This document shows positions 58,173 to 64,000 of a stretch of 64,000 nt of DNA, in pieces. The DNA is from Bretschneidera sinensis (taxonomy: Eukaryota > Streptophyta > Magnoliopsida > Brassicales > Akaniaceae): NCBI GenBank assembly GCA_023935145.1, contig CM043705.1, positions 58,657,584-58,721,583 of the forward strand, read 5' to 3'. The notes beneath the pieces were generated by a model. That model was not told the origin of the DNA. It ran no database searches and saw only the letters and a program-made list of their open reading frames with translations. Each line of letters begins with the position of its first letter. Positions within the stretch are counted from its first letter, which is position 1. Made by a program: the position numbers and the translations under genes.

Positions 58173-59714
58173 AGAAGATAATAAAGTGAAATTTATTTTT
58201 TGAAATTTAGCATACATAAAAAAATTTTAGAATTCAAAGTGGGAATTTTCAAAGGGTGTGAATTATGAAAAATTGAAGAATAAATTAGAAATTTAATACA
58301 AATATTATGTCAGATGTTGACGATCAATAACAAGGGGAAATGGTTGAGAGGAGTAGGAAAGACAAGGAGGTGATCCACGGGTAGCTCTAAGTGCTACGTG
58401 GTGAGTTAGATTTACTTTAAGTAATCAAGATAAATATGGAATATATAGTGATAATATTAAAATAAATCATTAACTTATGATTTGGTGATAGATGAAAGTT
58501 GGTTGATAGGTATGATAGGAATAGTGGATGTGTAGAGAATGATTTTATGAGAAATAATATTATTGGACTAATGAGTCGATTTAATAATAAAGGCGATAAG
58601 TGAAATTTTTTATGAGCTATGGTTGATGATTTGATATGAATTATAAGGAGAGAAAATTTAGTGGATCTTAACGAGCTATGGTTGATGATTTGATATGATT
58701 TATGAGGAGAGGAATTTAGTGAAATTTTTCAAATAATAATTTGAGAATAATCAGGATATCTAATTTAAATATTTGGATTCATGTTTGTTTTTATATTATT
58801 GTTCATATGCATATTTCATATCATTGTTCATATGCATATGCATTAAATAAAAGAACCAGGAAGGGGCCGATATGAATAAAAAACCATGACAGCCAGTATA
58901 TGCTGGAAATAAAAGAATTGGGAGGGGGCCAGTCTAAGATAAAAATATGTCGACATGTGGGAAGACATTCCCTAAAAACAATTCATGCATTGCATCTGTT
59001 TTAAATATTGATTGTATTACTAAAATGAAGAAGTGTTGTTTGTTATTGTAAATTTATTTATAGATAAATGAGTCTCATAGAGAGACAATTATGATGAGAA
59101 AGAAACATGGAAGTATGATATGATAAGAACCATCTAAATAGTAGACTTTATGCTATGAACCTTATAATGAGGTGATTATGAGATAATTTATGGTTTTAAG
59201 GTGAATAAATATATAAAAAGAAGAGATTGATAGAGAATGGGACTTATGATATGTGTAGTGATAGTAGAATGCTATTATCAAGTTTGATGAGATATAAATG
59301 ATTAAATATTAAAAGACTATTTATACAAATTGAATACTTCTAGTAAATTTAATTCACTGAGCTTGTGACGCTCATCCCTTATTGTACAATGATTTCAGGT
59401 AGCAAGCATGACAAATAGTTTGGTGAGTTGAGATTCAGACCAAATCATTATCTGTAAGCCACGTACGTGTCCACATCCTCAGACTAATGAAAAAATAAAA
59501 TAAAAATTTATTTGTAAATATTAATGCATATTTCGTTGTATAATGTTTAAGTCAAGATCAGAATGATACATCTCATCTGTTGAGGGTTGAGGATTGATGT
59601 AAAAATTTCTGTTAGTGTTATTTTTCTTGTTGCATATATGTGTCGTGCTGAGATTTTCAAAATGTGACAACACCGTCTCGGAGGTGGCCTACCCGGGATG
59701 AGTCATTACAATTT

Positions 59715-59726
59715 TGGTATCAAAGC
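59715..59726 (+). other. Primer binding site of Gypsy B
   Basis: TGGTATCAAAGC, one change from the initiator tRNA-Met site, four bases after the LTR end. Confidence 0.85.
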
Positions 59727-59804
59727 ATTAAGTTTTATGATTCTGTAGACTACATAAGAACTTAAAGAAGTGGGAGATTAAAATAAATTATATTTTAATA
59801 GTCT

Positions 59805-61020
59805 GAGGATGACACTTGGACGTACTAAAGCTTGAGTTAGAGTTGTTAATTTTAGTGGGCGTGGTAGGCCCCCAATATTTTGACAAGTTGAGGTTGAGTC
59901 TGAATTTGTGGTTCCTAGAAGGAAACGTGTTGACAATATAATTGATATTAGTGAAGGTATGAGAGAATCTGAAGTTGAAAGAGATGAGCTAAAATAAGCC
60001 TATACACATGCTTTTGAGAAAATGAATGTAACAGATGATAGAGTTGATAGCCTATAGTATAGACTTGATGAACAAGCCTGGGTAATGCTTGAGGTTGTTG
60101 TAAATCCAGTAATGATAAATGTTAAAAAAAAGGGGAAAATGAGTTTATGCACGAGATGCAGAGAGATTGTTTTGTTAGATATATTAAATTGAATGCTTTA
60201 TTGTTTAAAAGATTTATGAATCCTTTTAAGCTTGAGTTTAGGTGAAACATGTAGAGAGAGTATTTGGTAATTTACCAATGACTAGCCGGCAGAGGGTCGC
60301 ATTTGTTTCATTCAAGTTAGAAGGAGAAGATTTAGAATGATAAGATGATATTCTTCCCAGGGTAAGTGCATATGTTGATAGACCTTGATAAATAATTTCC
60401 TTATACCTTTAGAGCCCAACAAGATAGAGATTTTATTCGAGACAAATGTATTGACTATGACTCAGTATGATAAGAGATTAGTGGCCTTGTCGATGTTTGT
60501 ACCGAAAATGGTAGATCTAGAGGAGAAGAAGTGTAAGAGGTTCATAGATGAACTATGTTTTAAGATTTGATCAAAACTATCCTACATGAGGCATATGAAT
60601 TATGTCAGGTTTGTGGATATAGCACTTCAAATTGAGAAGGATGTGATAGGATTTAGAGAAATGAGGAATTGACGGAAAAAATCTAGATTTAAGGAACCCA
60701 GAGGTGGTACCAGTATGAGTGTGTAGGGTGGGAGACCACCTAAAAGAGGCATTCATTGTCACAGGGAACTGAAGTACAGAGTCAGAGGGAAGCAGGATCT
60801 ATTACTTCTGTAGCTCAGAATACTATCGGTGGGACCCTTAGATTTGGGAGACAGGTTATGGGAACTGGGAGTCATGACAGATGAAGTAAGTATGCCACCA
60901 ATGGGAAGTGGTAATCTGATGTATGATCGAGAGACAGAAATTTATTATAGATATATTGAGATAAGATATTTATCCCAGAATTGTCAAAAATTGAAGTGCT
61001 TTGTATATAGAAAAGGTGGA
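59805..61020 (+). pseudogene. Gypsy B gag remnant
   Basis: Degenerate frames. Readable are an opening MTLGRTKA-like stretch (about 59810), a mid-gag segment around RLVALSMFVPKMVDLEEKKC (60478-60540), and the remains of a CCHC knuckle (CFVYRKGGHINV, about 60998) in which the second Cys is Tyr. Confidence 0.7.
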
Positions 61021-62640
61021 CATATCAATGTTGGTTGATCTTGGTGCAACCCATTCTTTTGCATCCAGTATTCATATGAAGTCTATTGAAGTATGTATTT
61101 GTCTTTTGATGTATAATATTTTTGTTGAAGTTCCTACTAGAGATAGAGTGATAATCATAATTGTTTACAAGGGTTATGTGATTCTATCAGTGATAGAGAA
61201 TTTGAAGTTGATTTATTACCTTTGAATATGATACAATTTCATTTAATTTTGGGAATGAATTGGTTGTCGACGTATTACGCTTGGGTTGATTGTTCCAGAA
61301 AGAATGTAGTGTTCAGTATATGGATAGGAGGAATTTAGTTTCAGGGAGAACTTAAGATACTTTCGAACTATCTTATTTTGCTCTGACTACTAGTAAATGG
61401 TCAAAGAAAAGATGTGAGAAGTATTTGGCATATACAATGGATTTTAAAAAGGAAAATAGGAAGTTAGAAGAAATCTTAATAATGACAGATTTTTCTGGTG
61501 CATTTCTTGATGAGTTATCTAGGTTGCCTCCCCGTAGGGAGATTAAATTCTTTATTGATGTAATACCAGGTTCATCAAATATATCTAATAGCACCCTACA
61601 AAGTGACACCCACTGGGTTAGGAAAGTTAAAATTTCAAGAGTTGTTAGACAAACAATTTATTCGATTTAATCTGTCACCATGAGGAGCCCACGTAGTGGT
61701 TGTGAAGAAAGAAAGATGAAACAATGAGATTATGTATAGACTACAAATAATTGAATCAGATAACCATTAAGAAAAAATATCTTTTACTCAGGATAGATGA
61801 TTTATTCGAGAAGTTATATGGAGCAAGAGTATTTGCAAAAATAGACATGAGATCATGTTACCATCAATTGAGGATAGAGAAGGGAGACGTGCCTAAGACT
61901 ACTTTTAGAACATATTATGGTCATAAGCTTCTTGTGATGTTATTTGGATTGATTAATGTTCCAGAAAAATTCATGGAATTGATAAATAAAATGTTTAAAC
62001 TATTTCTTGATAGTTTTGTGGTTGTGTTCATTGATGACATCTTAGTGTTTTCTAAGACTAAGGAAGAGCATGTAAAATATTAGAAACTGTGTTGAAAATT
62101 TTGAGGAGAGAGATTTTATGCTATAAACCCCTAAATTTAAATTTTGGCTAAATGAAATAACTTTCTTGGGGAGTGTGAGAAAAGTTTCTAATTACTAAAG
62201 GAGAAATTAACTACAGCTCCAGTATTAGTGCTTCCTTCTGGTGATGAAGAATTTGTGGTGTATAGTGATACATCCCATCAAGAGTTGGGATGTGTATTGA
62301 TGCAACATGAGAAGGTAATGGCATGTGCTTCTATAAAATTAAGGAATCATGAGAGAAATTACTCTACCCATAGCTTTGAGTTGGCTACCATAGTGATTAC
62401 ATTAAAGATTAGAAACATCACCTGTATGGAGCCACTTGTGAGATATTCATTGATTATAAGAGTTTAACATACTTACCTACGCAGAGAGAGTTGAATTTGA
62501 GGCAAAGATGGTGGATGGAGTTGATTAGTGACTATGATTATACAATTCCCTATATCTAGAAAAATATGAAGGTGGTAGTTGATGTATTGAGTAGAAAATC
62601 TATAAGAAGATTGTCTGCTATTGAAAGTCATGATGTGTAA
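61021..62640 (+). pseudogene. Gypsy B protease, reverse transcriptase and RNase H remnant
   Basis: Protease active-site context VDLGATHSF at about 61030. [31 protein letters not shown], then [20 protein letters not shown] and an intact catalytic [15 protein letters not shown] at 61751-62083. RNase H: YSDTSHQELGCVLMQ, then NHERNYSTHSFELATIV at 62228-62467. Stops near 62083 and 62467 and small losses break the frame. It preserves the RT catalytic Asp pair that Gypsy A has lost. Confidence 0.82.
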
Positions 62641-63965
62641 TTAATGACAAATTTAGAGAGATAAGAATGAAGTTGAATATTAGTGATAGAAGATCATTGT
62701 TAACAAATATAGTTGTACAATCATCCATAGTAAAATTCTTGTTAGAGATGCAAGGCAAAGATAAAGAGAGAAAAGATTAAGTATTTAGTGCTTGCTAGAA
62801 AACAATATGAGTTCAAAATTTGAAATGAGAGTATTTTGGCATTGGAACATAGGATTTGAGTTCCCAATGACACGGAGTTGAGAAAGAAGATATTGAGAGA
62901 GGTACATGATGATGTATATTCGATGCACCTGAGTAACAATAAGATGTACAAAGGGTTGAGATAAAATTTCTGACAGTCATGATTGATGAGAGATGTAGCT
63001 GAATATATTTCTAGATGTTGGTTTGTCAGTAAGTGAAGTTAGAGAATAAACATTCGGGAGGCCTACTACAGCCTCTTCCTGTTCTTGAATGACCATAGAA
63101 AAATATGAGTATGGATTTTGTTTATGAATTTTTCCATACCCATAGAGATCACGATACAATGTAAGTGATAGTAGATAGACTTTCTAAGTCATCTCAATTT
63201 CTTCCAATTAAAACTAATTTGAATACTAAAAATTTGGTTGAACTGTATATAGCTGAGACTGTGAGGTGGTATGGAGGATTATTGAGCATAGTGTTAAATA
63301 AAGATGCTAGAGTTACATCTTGGTTTCGAAGAGGCTTTCAGAAAGCCACATGTACACAGTTACAATTTAATATTGCTTTTCATCCTCAACAGATGGGTAA
63401 AAGGTGAAGAACTCCAGTATGTTGGGAAGAAGTGGGAGAGAGAAATATATTTGGTCCATTAATTATTGAATTAACAACTGAGAGGATCAAATTGGTTAGA
63501 GAGAACCGTAAAGTAGCATTGAGTAAACCGAATAGCTATGCTGATAATAGAAGAAGACCTCTTGAATTTCAAGTAGGTGATTGGGTGTAATTAAAAATAT
63601 CTCTATGAAAAGGTATGTTGAGAATCAAAAAGAAAGGAAAGTTGAGTCTGAGGTAAGTGGGACCCTATGAGTTTATTAAAAAGTTGGGCTAGTTGTGAAT
63701 ATCCTGAATTTGCCTCTAGAGTTGAAGCAGTGACATAACGTATTCCATGTTTCACTTTGGCGATAGTGCTTACTTGATAAATCTCATAATATTTCGAGCC
63801 AAGCTGTAGAATTTAGAAAGATTTGACTTTTATACAAGTACTAATGAGAAATTTAGATAGAAAAGAACAAGTCTTTTATGTGACGGAATAAATATGTTGA
63901 AGAGATTACATGAGAGCATGAGACAACTATGAAGAAATATTATTCACAATTGTTTCTTGAGTTAG
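62641..63965 (+). pseudogene. Gypsy B integrase and C-terminal remnant
   Basis: Degenerate HHCC region (VHDDVYSMHL-like, about 62905), catalytic core contexts IVDRLSKSSQFLPIKT (63165) and FHPQQMGK (63385), and C-terminal PLEFQVGDWV (63555) and HNVFHVSLWR (63735). A chromodomain would be expected next, but I cannot read one with confidence. Confidence 0.75.
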
Positions 63966-64000
63966 GTAAGGAAATTTTGGGGACAAAATTTTTATAAGAT
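63966..64000 (+). other. Polypurine tract region of Gypsy B, at window edge
   Basis: GAAATTTTGGGGACAAAATT followed by TTTATAAG corresponds to the pre-LTR sequence of Gypsy A at 25673-25715, so the 3' LTR should begin about 15 bp beyond the window. Confidence 0.65.

Larger units (their letters stand above)
47580..59710 (+). repeat. 5' LTR of Gypsy B in two parts (47580-48078 and 58173-59710)
   Basis: Left part 499 bp, right part about 1538 bp, roughly 2.03 kb in all. The right part has counterparts of the Gypsy A minisatellite (GAACCAGGAAGGGGCC, 58850-58940) and ends CGGGATGAGTCATTACA. It is shorter than the Gypsy A LTRs, and only one diverged unit of the 88-bp repeat is evident. Confidence 0.82.
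47580..64000 (+). mobile_element. Ty3/Gypsy chromovirus-like retrotransposon B, split by Sirevirus B (3' LTR off-window)
   Basis: It starts TGTAATACCCG and shows the same LTR start, LTR end and polypurine tract as Gypsy A, but on the plus strand. The 5' LTR is interrupted by Sirevirus B. The internal region with gag, protease, RT, RNase H and integrase fills 59711-64000. The window ends about 15 bp before the expected 3' LTR. Confidence 0.85.

Overview
This is eukaryotic plant nuclear DNA, almost certainly from a eudicot. It is AT-rich, has intron-containing genes with GT-AG splice sites, and is dominated by nested LTR retrotransposons. Three host genes can be modelled from start to stop. A seven-exon gene on the minus strand (12362-16371) encodes a hydroxyproline O-galactosyltransferase of the GALT family, which starts arabinogalactan glycosylation in the Golgi. 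A two-exon gene on the minus strand (34814-35841) encodes a secreted WAK-like galacturonan-binding protein without a kinase. A two-exon gene on the plus strand (38052-40970) encodes a glycerol-3-phosphate 2-O-acyltransferase that I recognise as RAM2, the enzyme that feeds lipid to arbuscular mycorrhizal fungi. The host is therefore probably mycorrhizal.

Layout. 1-7737: a Sirevirus-type Copia element (copy A, minus; its 3' LTR lies off the left edge), inserted in the reverse transcriptase region of an L1-like LINE (7738 to about 10640, minus). 10690-11886: dispersed repeats. 12362-16371: GALT gene. 16573-19766: AT-rich intergenic DNA with two fold-back elements. 19767-34389: a Tork/Tnt1-like Copia element (minus), split by a Gypsy element (23238-32219, minus) with 2.4-2.5 kb LTRs. 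34814-40970: the divergent WAK-like and RAM2 genes with small repeats between them and a transposon-like insert in the RAM2 intron. 41364-41446: a tiny SINE with an 11-bp target duplication. 42156-47579: two fragments of one Ale-type Copia family joined tail to tail. 47580-64000: a Gypsy element (plus) inserted in the second Ale fragment, whose 5' LTR is split by a full-length Sirevirus (copy B, 48079-58172, plus).

The most interesting signal is in the Sireviruses. Five arrays of the palindrome CCAGTCGACTGG lie in the LTRs and just before a third, 3' ORF. Successive copies are spaced 21-22, 31, 42 or 52 bp apart, close to whole helical turns, so nearly all face the same side of the DNA. In the LTRs the array lies 100-300 bp upstream of a TATA box. 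In front of the 3' ORF it lies 23 bp upstream of a second TATA box, which is exactly 218 bp from the ORF's ATG in both copies. I infer a separate internal promoter for the 3' ORF. The transcribed LTR leader also carries tandem mini-hairpins, many with GNRA tetraloops. All spacings were counted by hand from the sequence; no alignment or database search was possible.
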